From: Anarhynchus alexandrinus
Lineage: Eukaryota; Chordata; Aves; Charadriiformes; Charadriidae
NCBI GenBank assembly: GCA_008711295.1
Contig: VUYV01000016.1
Coordinates: forward strand, 2,895,831-2,959,830
Direction: 5' to 3'
Length of the DNA: 64,000 nt
The translations under genes and the position numbers were made by a program. Within the stretch, counting starts at the first letter, position 1. The number at the start of each line of letters is the position of its first letter. Shown here in pieces: positions 24,201 through 36,199 of this stretch. The notes beneath the pieces were generated by a model. It had not been told where the DNA came from. It made no database searches and saw only the letters and a program-made list of their open reading frames with translations.

Positions 24201-25074
24201 GGCGAAGGTGCTGTTTATCTGTCTGATATTTAGACTGACCTTTGCTGGGTTGTGGAGTTTGTCTGTCTGCAAATCCTCAAATCTCAAACAGAGAACACTC
24301 TGCTGAGAACCAACTGACCCGCGGGGAGATGAAATATTATCTCCTCCACTGTATACAGCTTTTTCCCCGGGAGCCTCACCAGCGCCGCAGCTTTGTCTCC
24401 AGCCTCTCCCAGGGTTATGCACCCGCCTGCCTTCAGCGCGCCCCTGCCAGCCATCACCCAGGGCTGCTCACCGGCCCGGCGCCACAGCTTGGGCCCTCCC
24501 CTCCGTGCCAGCACCACAGTTTGTGCTCGGGCTGTTCGCTCTCATGTGTTTGATCAGCAGACGCAAAAGCTGGCAGATCCTCACCACATACAAACTCCAG
24601 TCCCAGTTTATGTGCGACATCGCCTCTTTCTGCTCCCTGCTCACGTGCAGTGGCAAAACCTGGGTAAAGCCCCACCGGGGGAAATCACAGAAGCAAACAC
24701 ATGCAGCTCGCATCCCAGCTGCATTTAGTTTTACCAGCCCATTTGCCCAGTGTCACTTCGTTTCGTCCTTAAAACACTGCAGGTTTGTTTTTTTTTAAAT
24801 CATTCCTTAGAAGATGATCATGCAACAAAGATGGCATCGGCGCTACCTTTTGTTATCCCGAGAAAAATGTATCACTGTTTTTATGCCAACTGTCTCCATT
24901 GCCAGTGCTTAAGATTCAGTGCTGGAGCTCGTGCCTTCCCCTTGCTTAGCCTTCCAAAGTCTTTTGCAAACATTTAAATAAACAGCCCTAGGAAGTAAGT
25001 ATTAATAAATACATTTTACAGAGCTCGATTTAGTCCAGCCAGTAGGAGTTATGCACACACGAATTAGTAGCAGA
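21206..25074. other. Unique non-coding sequence
   Basis: No gene or dispersed repeat recognised. The segment about 24,120-24,330, with 'cataaatcggagttgtgc' and 'ctgtttatctgtctgatatt', is complex and could be a conserved element. There is a short (CA)n near 22,170-22,181 and a T-rich run near 24,786-24,797. Confidence 0.5.
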
Positions 25075-25150
25075 CTCGGAAAAGCGGTCCATGTGCCTCC
25101 AGTTCAAGTCCTGCCAAACAAAAACTGGCTGCAGTCACTTCCCAAGCATC
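25075..25150 (+). mobile_element. Possible MIR/tRNA-SINE head relic
   Basis: GTGCCTCCAGTTCAAGTCCT has the layout of the MIR tRNA-derived region, with AGTTCAAGTCC standing in for the pol III B box GGTTCGAATCC. ACTGGCTGCAGTCACTTCCC downstream resembles the next part of MIR ('actagctgtgtgacctt'). Similarity is weak and could be chance. Confidence 0.3.
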
Positions 25151-28100
25151 CCAGAAAAATAGGCTCTTGCCTCATCAGCCAGTTCCCTTACAAACTTCTT
25201 GCAAGAGCATGAGCTCCCATGAAATAGTGAGGTTCACCAAAGTGGGCTGAAATCCACCTTGCCCTGATTTGCATCCATCCAGGAAGCTCCATCCAGTGCA
25301 ACACCTCTGGTCCTTCCCGCCAGCTGCAGGAGGAATCCCCTAATGAATTAACGCTAAAGGAAGCAACAGGCAAGATTTGTGAATGAACAGGCCAGAGGAC
25401 TGTCAGGCCAATCTTCACACAATGATGGCTTATTCACAAAAACTAGGCTTTGAACAACCTAATTAGGACTAAGAATACATCATCTGGACAGTACTGAGAA
25501 AAGTGAAATATGTTGCAATCCCCAACGCTCTTTCTATTGTTTCCAGATATCAGCCAAGCAGCAAAAGAAACCTCCTTCCCCAAGCAGGAAAAGGGCACAG
25601 CAGGCTCTGCGTGCCTCTGCTTTTATAATCTGGGGACACACCGGTGAAAACCCCAGGCTGAGGTGCAGCTGGGTCCTTTCCTGTGTTACAAACCAGCCCA
25701 CGCACAATACACCCATCCACTGAGAACTGAGCCAGCTCTGGTGATGGCCACAGTGATCACTCCACTCCCTAAAGCTCCAAGGACTAAAACTCAGCCTTAA
25801 AACCCCCTTTAAAAGTGCATTTGGTGGTGCGGTGCCTATAGGCAGCAGTTATCCAACCATCCATTGGTCCTCGCTCAAGTCTCTTCGCTGAGGGCAGTAC
25901 AGGGCCATGAGAGGGTTATCGCCTGCCACAGGGAGAGGAGGGAGTGCAGCAATTTCATCCAGCATCACAGCAATCAGAGAGCTGAGCATGTGTCCTTTCC
26001 TGCTGAGGTTTTCCCTACCTACACCTCCACCAATGGCCTCCTCGCCACCAGCCGAAAGGTGACATGGCAAGACCCAGGAGTGAGCTGGGAGAGTTAATCC
26101 TCCAGCATTTAAGCACAGATGGAGCCGGGGAAGACTTTCCTTCTTTAAAAGTGCAATTGTTGTTCAGTTTCCCTCAGGTACAGATTCATTAGCTCTTGAC
26201 TGGCTCTCCTTGCTTGCTGACTACTTGTGGAAAAAGCCATTTACCCTGGTGAATGTCAAGGTTAGTTCAAACCGTCCTTGTCATCAGTCTCTCTGGCAGA
26301 AGGTCAGGGAGAAGCTTTCCTCAAATGGGCAGCGTCAAACAAAGTGGAGGCTGACTTAACTCACCGAAGGAAAGAAGACCTTCCCTGCGAGGCGATAAAC
26401 ATTCCCCTGGGTAAAGAGGACAAGAGATTAACCCCTGTCTCTCCTCCCAACTCCTGTCGGACTGCCTTCAGCTAGCAACCTTCGTGCCAGTGGGGCTGAT
26501 CACATCCTCATCTCCCTTTGCTGGGCAAGACCACACGGGCATGCCAAAGCTTGCAGGGAAGATTCAGCCTCAAAAGATGTTATCCCAGCAGCAGCTTATG
26601 TCCCCTTTTTTTATTATTATTTCTTTAAACTTTTAATTTAATTCTTACACCTCCAGCACCACAAGCCTTATCACTAGGTCATATGGGAAGCATTACAGCA
26701 CATAAGTAAACAATAACAACCCATTTTATACCTGTTAGCTTTGGTTCCTACAGTGCATGCTATGATGTCTTCAAGGTGGTGGGGGACCACTCTATATATG
26801 CAAAGAGAGGCACATGTGCTACTTAATGAAAAAGAAAAAAAAAGAAAAAAATCCTGCAAAGCCTCTGTACCCTTTTGTGTGCTGCGAGTGAGCCAGCTCA
26901 AAGGATAATTAATGCTAAAAGGAAATAGTTTTAGAGGTAACACTTTTGATAAGAATACCATGGGTAAATTACAGGAAAAGCTCTCCTGCACCTGGAACAG
27001 GCTTCGTCCACAGGGCTTTAGCATAAGAAAATGAATGGGAAAGCAAGAGGGGAGACTTTTGGTGCTCCTTTCATGCTCTCCATTCACATGGGAAGAATTA
27101 GAGGATTTTTTCAGCAGAAAGGAATGGGGGTAAATTATAAATGGCCTCATCACAGAAAAATACCGAGGTTCTGAACACTCAGTCTTGCAGCATTACCAGG
27201 TCATTTCTAGGGTTTCACTCTCAGCTCTGCTCCCTTTGAGGCCATGGCATGTGGGCCAGCTACAAGGGTGCCAGCAAGAGAGCCACCTCTGCCACCCCGA
27301 TGCCTGTCTGTGGGGCCTGAGACCACAGGAAGGCAGAAAGGATGGACAAATCTTCATTGCAAAAGCACAATGTAGAGCATAGCCATGGCAAACACTACAG
27401 GCACTATGAGGAAGAATAAAGATTAATGAAATAGTCTCCAGTGTTTGCTGTCTTGTAGCATTTCTCAGCTGAGAGACCAACAGTCTCCTGTAAAAAGCTC
27501 ATTAGAAATCTTAACACAGAAGGAATAGGTCTTGCAATGCAAATGCAGCTTCAACTCAAAATCTTTTTGGAGATCCTATTAGCTTTTGAGTTCTCTCATT
27601 CACCTGTAAGACACTGGAGGAGCTTGGTTTGAGACTTCTGGTGCAAAAGAGCTCTCTTTTAAAGAAAAACTTGCCAACAGTCAATTAGACATTAACCAGT
27701 GCCTTAAAGTTAAGAGACTCTGAAATTCTTCAAAGTGTGTCTATTTTGAACCAGTATTTCAGCCGAGGTCAAACATGACACCCAGACCTTGCTTCAGACT
27801 TCTCTGCCCTTGCGACAACAAACATGGTTTATGGTATTTCCAATTTGTGGAGGTTTCTGAGATGAGCAGATCAAAAATGCAAATGGCTTCAGCCCTCAGG
27901 TCAAGCAGGCAATCTGTGCCAGTGTGTGAAGGAAATGAGTATGACAGCTCACAAAACGTTGCTTCCAGGAGTAAGAGCTCTCGGTTTCCTAATAAGCTAA
28001 TGGTGGGCTTAAAGAGGACGCTATGAATCCCTGTCAGCCTCCAAATTTCCCCTGGCTTGCAGCTGGAGAGCAGACCCTGAAACCGTACAGCCTGAGACTG

Positions 28101-29343
28101 TTAGGAGAGAGATCTGTCTACCTGAGGGCCCAGGCTTGGACCTACTTTTGGTTATCACATGTTTCAACGTCTGTCTGAATTGCCCTGGATGGGATTCAAA
28201 AGAGCTCGTGCATTCTACCTGTGTGCAAATGAGATCCCGCAAAAAACCCTTCCCTGGTTTTATTGTCTGCAAGCCTCCTTCCACAATAATTCTCCGCTTG
28301 TAACACACTTCTGCAAAATGAAGCCAGAGATGTACAAGACCTGTCCTGTCTACTTCCATTAGAGATGGGGAGCACACCTATCAGTTTGAAAGTAGGTCGA
28401 GGCCTTTTCATGTTCATTCAGTTTTCAGGTTTCATTTTTATACATGCGCACATACATATTATAGGTGGGGCTGATAGCACTGTCTATTATTAAGGTTGTA
28501 TGACACTTCCCATTATAAGAGACTGTTTCATTTGCTTATAACTTTGCCAAACTCAAACCAGACTTTTTCTGTAATTGCAGCTTCCAGCTGCTGGAAGAGG
28601 AGCCTCGGAAAGAAGAATGGGAGTCAGTTTTCCCTCGATATCTCCTGGTCTGAGCAACACAGAAAAGGAAACAACTTCATTTAAAAGGGGTGGAAGAGGG
28701 CACACGAGGGAGACTTTGAGGATGAAAAGAAATTCATGGGATAACAAGTCACGCAAAACTGAAATATGGGATGGTAAAGATGGGTTACAGCTGGCCTTGC
28801 TGGGTGGACAGGGACCCTGCAGTGAGGAGCTAGCACTAAATGGTGAATGGAAGAGTAAGACTGGTTGGGCAAAGTCATGAAATAAAAACACTCATGTGAA
28901 TAAAAAAAAAAAAGAAAGAAAGAGACGCTGTGCCTGGACAACAAGGGGAGTGGGAGTCGGCTGGTGGCAGCAAAACAGTGGAGCTGGATGAGGACATGAT
29001 GGTGGAGCAAGCTAGGTGAGGAAGCAGGAACAGGATCCAGCTGAAGTATTGGTGCAGAAGGTCACCGAAGCACACGAGTTGGTCTCTGTCAAGGGGAAAA
29101 TGTCAGGGATGTCCCACAGTAAAGGAAGAACTTTGAATAAACTTCCCAACCTATCCTAGAAAAATGAAAGCAGTACAAAGCTGAATCCAACAGACACGGA
29201 GTCTCCTTTAGCAGGCACTATTTGTGCTCATCAGCATATATGGCAATAGAGGTGGAAGAAGTCTCAAGAGGTCTTCCAGCCACCTTATCCCAAAACTGCA
29301 TCAACTTCTGCCATTGCTGCCAGCATAAACAGAGTACGGAAAA
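25151..29343. other. Unique non-coding sequence
   Basis: No gene recognised. Exact POU octamers lie at 25,267-25,274, 27,537-27,544 and 27,877-27,884. T-rich and A-rich tracts occur near 26,607-26,645 and 26,830-26,850. The A-run near 28,902-28,913 has no visible retrocopy upstream. Confidence 0.5.
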
Positions 29344-29400
29344 AAAAAAATTCATACAAGTATCACTAAGATTAAAAAAATTCATACAGCTATCATTATT
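29344..29400 (+). repeat. 30-bp direct duplication
   Basis: AAAAAAATTCATACAAGTAT at 29,344 is repeated 30 bp later as AAAAAAATTCATACAGCTAT at 29,374. Both units continue with CA(C)T-rich ends. This is a local tandem duplication seeded by an A-run. Confidence 0.75.
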
Positions 29401-31019
29401 CAAAACAAACTGAGAAAATGCATTGGCACCTAGATATTATAGAATTTTTCTTACCCGCAGTCATATTGTTGGCTTACACTACAAGAAACAAGAGTCTACA
29501 TTGACAAAGACTACCTGACCGAGTGGAGGAAAGAGAGCTACTAAAGGAAGCTAACCTAATGGACAAGTAGTCATGAGCAAGTGCTCATATTGAGTGTCCC
29601 TGGAAAGGCAGATGAGAATTGAGGTGCCCCAAACCCACAGACAGTTCTGTAAACGCAAGTTAAAGCTTCCCTATTGTATTACTTTATTTCTAGATATAAG
29701 TCTTGGAAACAATTTGGATTGGGATTTACAAAAAAAAAAAAAAAGAAAGTGAGATCATTAGGCAAAAATAGACTGGGTGCAAATGGGAGAAGGTTAAAAC
29801 TAGTCTTTTGCCTTCATGCTTGGAGCTGGGAGCCACGAGAGCATCTCACGGTAGGAACACACCACTGTGGAGATAATTTGTGTCAAATTGAAGCTCTGCA
29901 TTGACAGATAGCTAAGTACAATAACAATTATAATAATAAAAGCCAGGCCCTAGTACATGCTGCATATACGGACATTTCTTGCCCTTGAAAATAGCAAGAG
30001 AGTGGTAGAGCTCCATGTAACTATCACTTAGTAAGCTAAAAAAATGTGTAAGCTAAAAATGCGTGTGTGTTTCCAGATGGATTAAAGAGAGGAGTTTGCT
30101 GATGCAAAGTCTTAAATACAGGTTTGAAATGGCAAGTACACTGTAATGCATTGGAAGATGCCACTGTGGTTTTGCAAAAGGAACAAAATGGAAGGTATTA
30201 TTTAGAAGGATTCATACATTATATAGAAATGGACATCACTTAAAAGTTTTTCTTAACTGAGTGGCATTTAATTTTCCAGTTTTAAGGCATTTGCTTGTGC
30301 TGTTAGTGACGGATTGCTAACAATTGTTTTGGACCACACTCTTGCCCCAGAGCTTGAAGCAGACCCCAGGAATACGGAGTCACCACATTCCTCTGACACA
30401 TTGGGTAATGGAAATGGTGAAAGAGTGAAATCTAAACCCAAAGCCACTGCCAAAAAATAAATAAAAAGTAGGGTTTGGAAGGGATATAAACATTATTCTT
30501 GGGGGTTTAAAACAACCTCTAACTACTAGTGGCTTGGGCGAAGTCTTCCTGTGGACAGACTGTTCTACATCTGTATATTAATTTCTTGCATCCTCCTTTG
30601 GTACATCTGATGTAGCCTAAATTCACTGCCCATCTGATGCAAACTGTACATAATAACAAACTGAAAAGCCATGCTGTTCCTTCAGCTGTAAGTCATTCCC
30701 CAAAGGACAGCAGATGAAAGTTGCACCCTCTGTCCCAGTGGTAGGCGTTTGTGCTGGGAATCTTCAGCTCCTGGGCTGAAACTCAGATTGTGGCCAGAGG
30801 TGAGCTTGGCCACAAAACTTTGATATTCCATACCTTTTCTTGCAGAAAAAAACTAATACAAAAGGATAAATGAATAAATAAATAAATAAAAAGTTAACTT
30901 TAAGTCAAGTTCTTAAAATTTAGGAAATGCCAAACTGAAAGTTGCCTAGTCAACTTTAATTCAGGCTTCTTTCTTCTACAATGAAATTTTGATTCAGTCT
31001 TTAATTACATGATCACTTA
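29401..31019. other. Unique non-coding sequence
   Basis: No gene recognised. An A14 run lies near 29,731-29,744, a short direct repeat (GTAAGCTAAAAA) near 30,030-30,058, and an (AATA)n microsatellite near 30,866-30,890. Confidence 0.5.
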
Positions 31020-31420
31020 ATGTTTGTTTCACAAGATCATTTCCTCATTCAGTGTAAAGCAGTTGCCCAGGCAACCTTCATCTTTGCATTTTCAAATTTT
31101 GAGTGCTCAATTCAACAGTCTTTAAAAAAAAATAAAAAGGGAACATGTGTAAGGAATAACTGTGGACCTGGTCTAGGTGGTTTCCTTGGGGACACACATT
31201 GCTTCTCACGGAGGAATGAAGTTCTCTGCAGAAGCGCCCGTTTTTTCACGATCACTGCAATAATTGTTCTGGCAGACAATTGCTCCTCCCCTTCCCCAGC
31301 CAAAACAACACTGTGGATGACAAGCGCTGCCGAGCCACACTGCGTGGCATCTCTCTCCCGAGGTCCATTGCGACAGAGAGCACTTGCAAGCACTCAAAAT
31401 CTGCTCAAGTCCATCTCCAA
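31020..31420. promoter_or_regulatory. Candidate regulatory segment with palindromic RFX site and SOX-like pair
   Basis: GTTGCCCAGGCAAC (31,062-31,075) is a full X-box with both half-sites intact. About 200 bp downstream, AATTGT (31,262-31,267) and ACAATT (31,276-31,281) form an inverted pair of SOX-like cores with an eight-base spacer. The 3' part contains several CpGs ('acaagcgctgccgagcc'). The motifs are seen directly; enhancer function is inferred. Confidence 0.3.
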
Positions 31421-31569
31421 ATGCTTAAGACCAGCCTCCAACCAAAATATGAAATCGCAGTTTAAGCTACCGGGGTGATTCCCTGGCTTCCAGCATTTAC
31501 ACCCCACACAGGCAGGACAATGGATGTGACCGGTGTAGAGTGAGATATGCTTTTGGCTATCGCAGCACT

Positions 31570-31700
31570 ACGTTAGTTACTGTTCCACCCTGGCCCCCAA
31601 TTAACTCCCTGCTCCAGCCTCAAATCAATTAGGTTTATGCCCCTGCCCAGTTCTCAGTGTGCTCTAGTCTCACATCAATTCTGCCTGCAGTGATTTAGCA
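31570..31700 (+). repeat. Degenerate ~50-bp tandem repeat
   Basis: TGCTCCAGCCTCAAATCAATT ending at 31,630 recurs 50 bp later as TGCTCTAGTCTCACATCAATT. The intervening parts ('tggcccccaattaactccc' and 'tatgcccctgcccagttctc') are only loosely similar. A 12-bp direct repeat (AGTGATTTAGC) follows at about 31,689-31,710. Confidence 0.5.
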
Positions 31701-31710
31701 GTGATTTAGC

Positions 31711-33041
31711 CCCTGTCTCAAACGTACCACTTACCCCCCATGACACTGCAATCGTTCTACATTTATTTTCTCCTCTTTTTCATGCTTCTCCCCACCCCTC
31801 CTCAATATGGGAAATTTGTCAAAGCACACCCTTTGCCTGGAGTTGTTTTGCTTTCACAAATTAGCACTTCCCAATAACAAAATGGTTTGCTTAAAAAGAA
31901 AAAAAAGGAAAAAGAAAATCCCCACGCAGCCTCTGGTGAGAGCTCTGTGGCCTCAGTTCTCCCTCAGCTGATGGTTTCCCTCTTCAGCAACCTTTTGCTG
32001 CAACTCTTCTCCCTCCCAGCACTCCTGGTTTTCTTCTGGGGACTTCAATACCAGTGGAGCCAGCAGCCCCTGTCTTTTCTTATGACGCTCATTCAGTTTT
32101 TTTAGTTTGGAGAATGCGGGAAGGTTTGCAATCTAAGCTGATTGCATGCAATTGCACCTAAAGTGTCATAGATAGAGCTGCTAGCAAAGTCAGCCTCACC
32201 CTGGGTTTTCACCTGTAAGTACCAGTTTCAGAGCAGACAACAGCAGCTGCCTGGAGTCAGGGGTCTGGGTGTTGAAGGAGTGCTTGAGTGGCAGCAGAAA
32301 ACTAAGGAAAAGAAAGAAAACTTAAAAGCAGAGGACTAACTCCAGCTGTCACAGCTACAGGCTCTGGGTTTCGGCAGGAAAAGCCTATAGGTGCCTTTCT
32401 CTCAGTTGCTTGAGGTTTACCCTAGGTCAGTCGCGACTGAAACAGCACAAGGTCACGAGGTATTTCAATATCTGCTCTTGGTTTTATCATTATTTGGGCT
32501 CCCGTGTGGGCTCTTGCGCAAAAAGATGGGTAGTGGGATAAAGACTGACCCAGCTCCACGTTTGTAGGACTTCATTCTTCCAGAGTTGCTCCTCTTGTGC
32601 AACCTGGGTGGACTTTTCCTGGCTGGGAACTCAAATTTGAATGACTACAGCCATAAGCAGCTCATTTTCAGCTCACCAGGACAAGGTGAAATGAGAAGCC
32701 TTGCTGGAAGGAATTGCGCTGGGACTGTACCCCACAAGGGCACGTTGGTGTTTTGGGAAGGTGGAGGCATTAGTGTTAGGGTTTGGGATGGATTCTACAG
32801 TTTAAAACTGGAGCTCATTCCCATTCCTGACACAAACACACCAAAAAAAAAAGTGGGGGAAAAATAATCTTTCATATTCTAAGCCCTGTTTCAGCACTAA
32901 TTAATGTTTCCAGCCCTCCCATGCCAGGTAGGGAAGGCAAACAGGAGCTATTATTATTATTCTCCATTTCACAACCAAAGAGCCCAAGACACCAAACAGT
33001 CAAAGTCTACAGCATGTCCCCAGCGCTCCTCACTGTGCCAG
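31711..33041. other. Unique non-coding sequence, possible MIR tail
   Basis: No gene recognised. At 32,948-33,010, a (TTA)n run, CTCCATTTCACA and AAGAGCCCAAGACACCAA recall the 3' end of a reverse MIR but are too diverged to call. An A10 run lies near 32,842-32,851. Confidence 0.45.
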
Positions 33042-33113
33042 AGGGTTTGATCCTGCTCCACTCAGCTCTAAGGGAGTTCTCCCATTGATTTTAATGGGAA
33101 CCGGCTCAGGCCC
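33042..33113. repeat. Fold-back repeat of the GATCCTGC type (copy 1)
   Basis: The left end AGGGTTTGATCCTGCTCC (from 33,042) pairs imperfectly with the right end CCGGCTCAGGCCC (33,101-33,113). The interior CTCCCATTGATTTTAATGGG is itself an imperfect palindrome. From memory, this layout (gggcctgatcctgc ... cccattgacttcaatggg ... gcaggatcaggccc) matches a short dispersed palindrome common in turtle, crocodilian and bird DNA. It probably derives from a non-autonomous DNA transposon. I do not assign a database name. Confidence 0.6.
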
Positions 33114-35040
33114 ACAATAAACTGCTCCTCGGCAGTCTGGGGCATCTGAAACTGTCTCTTGCTAAGGGCTGGGGACGAGCTCACAGCTCGAGGTGCTGCC
33201 TGGCTGGAGGTGATGCTGTGATGGACAGGTGTCAGCCTGGTGTCGTCGGCAGCGAGCGCTGCTCCGAGCGCGGCACAACTCATTCACAGTTGCACAGATT
33301 TAGCGTAAGCTCAGGCTCCTCTGGTCCTACCAGCTCGCCTGCTTCCGGAAACTTAATATATTATATTTCAGGGTGCTAAAACATTTGTATATCCCTGCCT
33401 TATAAAACATGCAAAAATGCCATCTGCAGTTAGCATGACTAACTCCAAGCACGCAGTCCTGCTACAGATCCCCTTGCAGCTTTCTTCATTTCATTGCTAA
33501 ACACTTTTCAAGAAAGAAAGAAAAATCCATTTTTAGTGCTAATGCCACCTGCAGGTTGAAGAAAAACAGTTGCAAGATCCCTGAAAACTGAACAAACATG
33601 CCTTTTTTTTCCCCTTCTCCTTCCCTATCGAACCACAGGAATGTTATTGTGTAACTGCACCTTTTGCTGGACAGAAACAACTTTGTCGGTTGGAAAAGTG
33701 ACCTTTTCTCACTGCACAGCTCATGTTATCTGCTTGTGCAAACTTCCACCGTATGGTAGCTAGTCATTCATGGGAACGCTGAAATAAAATATCCATCAGC
33801 AGTTTTAGCTGATGTTTCTTCTGCTGCCATAACTGCTTCTGGTTCCCCTGCCCAGGTGGGATGTAGGGATCTAAGTCACCGACTATCCACCCCCAAGAAG
33901 ATGTCTCATTCAGATGGATGCTTAAATGTGTTTTTATCCATCTGCGCTTTCACTGCCGAGACACTGACAGGAGATGCTTATTGCCATGTTTGAATGCTGG
34001 ATGCAAACACCACTGTTGGAAACGCAGACCCCATCCCTGACAGACACAGCTGGACACTCCGAACATGGCACAAACACCTTCACTGTGGCGCTTTTGAGCT
34101 CCACCTCAGTTCCCCCCTCTTTAAAGTGCAACTACTGACCCCAGCCAGACCCCTACCAGGAAGAACCACCCTGCTCTGAAGAAAAAAGTAACCCTAAATA
34201 TGCTTAGCCAGCCTCTTATTCATTATTGAGCACCATGCTAGTACCAGCATCAGGACCGCCAGTAGCTGCTACCTGCAGGGACCAGTCATGTTACACATTT
34301 TTCCCTCCATAGAGACCCATTCACGTGTTTCCCTCCCAGACCCAAGCACAGCTTTAAAAGCAGCTCTTCTCAGCTCTTGCTGCTGGGAACCTCACCACTA
34401 TCACTTGTTCATCGTTTTCGTTAGTAGTATGTTTTCAGTTACTCCGTGGACTCCGCTCTCAGTTATATGGTCATTTTTTCTGCTGCGTGGATTACATCTG
34501 GGAAACAGTGAGCAGAGCTAGAACAGTCAAGTGTATTTGACTTCCCCCCCCGCCCCACCTGAAAAGGGCATCTTGGACCTACATTTTGTAACCATTGGGC
34601 TTAAGTACACGAGACTGTGCAACCTCTGACATGATGTAACGCTGAATACGATGACATAATGTTATAAGAACAGACAGAAATAATGTGGAAAAGCCCTTTC
34701 TGGCTCTAATAGACAGCTGGTGACACAGGTGAAACACCTACTGTACCACTTAATAAAATTATTTTAATTTAGAATGGGAATGAAGAAATGGAGCCAATTA
34801 CCTTAGTGGATCTGACAGGCAACCCTAAACGGATCCTCAGCATCCTTGGTTTGGGCCATTTTTATCCCTATGAATAATGATAAAATGACTCAGAAGAGAT
34901 GCCTGAGGAAACACTGCACGCTCCCAGCCCAGATAATATTAATAAGGCAAGATCCCAGCTGCAGAGAAAGAAACCCGAACAAATGAGCACGTTTTCGCTT
35001 GTGCCCCCTTTTCTTTGACTGAATTAGAGAAGAGGCAAGT
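33114..35040. other. Unique non-coding sequence
   Basis: No gene recognised. A short C-rich stretch lies at 34,543-34,558. The rest is complex sequence of mixed composition without dispersed repeats. Confidence 0.5.
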
Positions 35041-35069
35041 GGGGAGGGAAGGGGAAAGGTTGGGGGGGG
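35041..35069 (+). other. G-quadruplex motif
   Basis: G runs of 4, 3, 4 and 8 are separated by A, AA and AAAGGTT loops, which fits the standard G4 pattern. Several CpGs follow immediately ('cgacccgcttccgcacccg'). Confidence 0.65.
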
Positions 35070-36127
35070 CGACCCGCTTCCGCACCCGAGCGACATCCCT
35101 GCCGCCAGATGGAAATGTCCAGGGTGAGCACCACCGCCGCTGCCGGGCACGCTCCAAAAAGAGTTTGCAGTGTTTCTGTGGGCAGAAATAATATTCGTGG
35201 CTGCACTTAGCTGGGTTAAAAAAAAAAGTTGCAGGGGAAAGAAATCCTGATGCCGTAAGGTTGTGAAGTGACTGTCAGTCAGGAGCAAGGAGAAATCCTG
35301 CCCACTCCGTGATAAATAATAAATAATTGCAGAGGGTACAAGCGCAGGGGGAAGCATTTGCTACCCCCGTGTACGGGTCCAGGCCAGCGCAGCGTGCTGG
35401 ACCGGGTGGACAAATGGTCTGTTCCAGTATGGCAACTCCTATTTTCCTGTGAAAATACAGATTTCATGGTGCAAGATCAGTTCTGTCAGATTAAATCAAA
35501 ATGCAATAATCACTGAGCAATTGCCATCTGATATCTAAATACCCCCACCAGCCTTATCCTACTACTAATTTTAAAACAGACACCTCTGAGAAGGAGGATT
35601 TTTTTTTCCCAGGGAGAGGAATAAAAATCCTCTGAAGTGATAAAAATTAATCTCAATTCATGTTAGTTTCAGTGACAGCGATTGTACCAGGCGCACAGGC
35701 TGTCCGGCAGCATTTCTGGGATGAATTCTGCATCTTAAAATAAGACGGAGAAGCCTGAAAGATGTTGTTTTGTAGAAAGATTCACCCCCCTTCCCCGTCC
35801 CCCCTTCTCCAAAAAGCATCTTCCACTACAACTTCTGGGCGAGAGAGGCCACGGGAACCGCTGTGCCTTTAAGACCAGATGTAACTTGCAGATCAAAAGG
35901 GCACAGCATTCACCCATGTCATTGTCCCCTGAAAGATCAAAACCTCATTATATACTTGGTGCAATATCTGTTCTTTTAAGGTAGTTTACACATTTCTCCT
36001 CTTTTTTTTTTTTTAATTTTATTTTTCTTACAACCCCCACTTCTTCTTTTCTCCATCTATTCTTATCACTTTCGAATTACAGAGATCTATTTTCAGATGA
36101 ACGCGCCGAACAAAACCTTCATCTGGG
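35070..36127. other. Unique non-coding sequence with T-rich tract
   Basis: No gene recognised. A T-rich tract lies at about 35,995-36,031. The remainder is complex, partly AT-rich sequence. Confidence 0.5.
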
Positions 36128-36192
36128 TTTTTTTCCCCCCCTCTTCTCTCTCTTTTTTTTTCCTCTCTCTCTCTCTTTTTTTTTTTTTTTTT
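36128..36192 (+). repeat. 65-nt pure polypyrimidine strand
   Basis: All 65 bases are C or T, including a C6 run, CTCTCT repeats and a terminal T-run of about 17. The opposite strand is pure purine. Mirror-like homopurine/homopyrimidine tracts can form triplex (H-DNA) and often vary in length. Confidence 0.9.
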
Positions 36193-36199
36193 GGTTATT

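Noticed and set aside
25087..25115. A tRNA gene suggested by a B-box-like AGTTCAAGTCC
   Set aside because: No acceptor stem or anticodon arm can be drawn at the right spacing; a decayed SINE head fits better.
34890..35357. 155-residue minus-strand open frame
   Set aside because: It covers a G-quadruplex tract and CpG-rich sequence; overlapping frames in other phases are equally open. No family resemblance.
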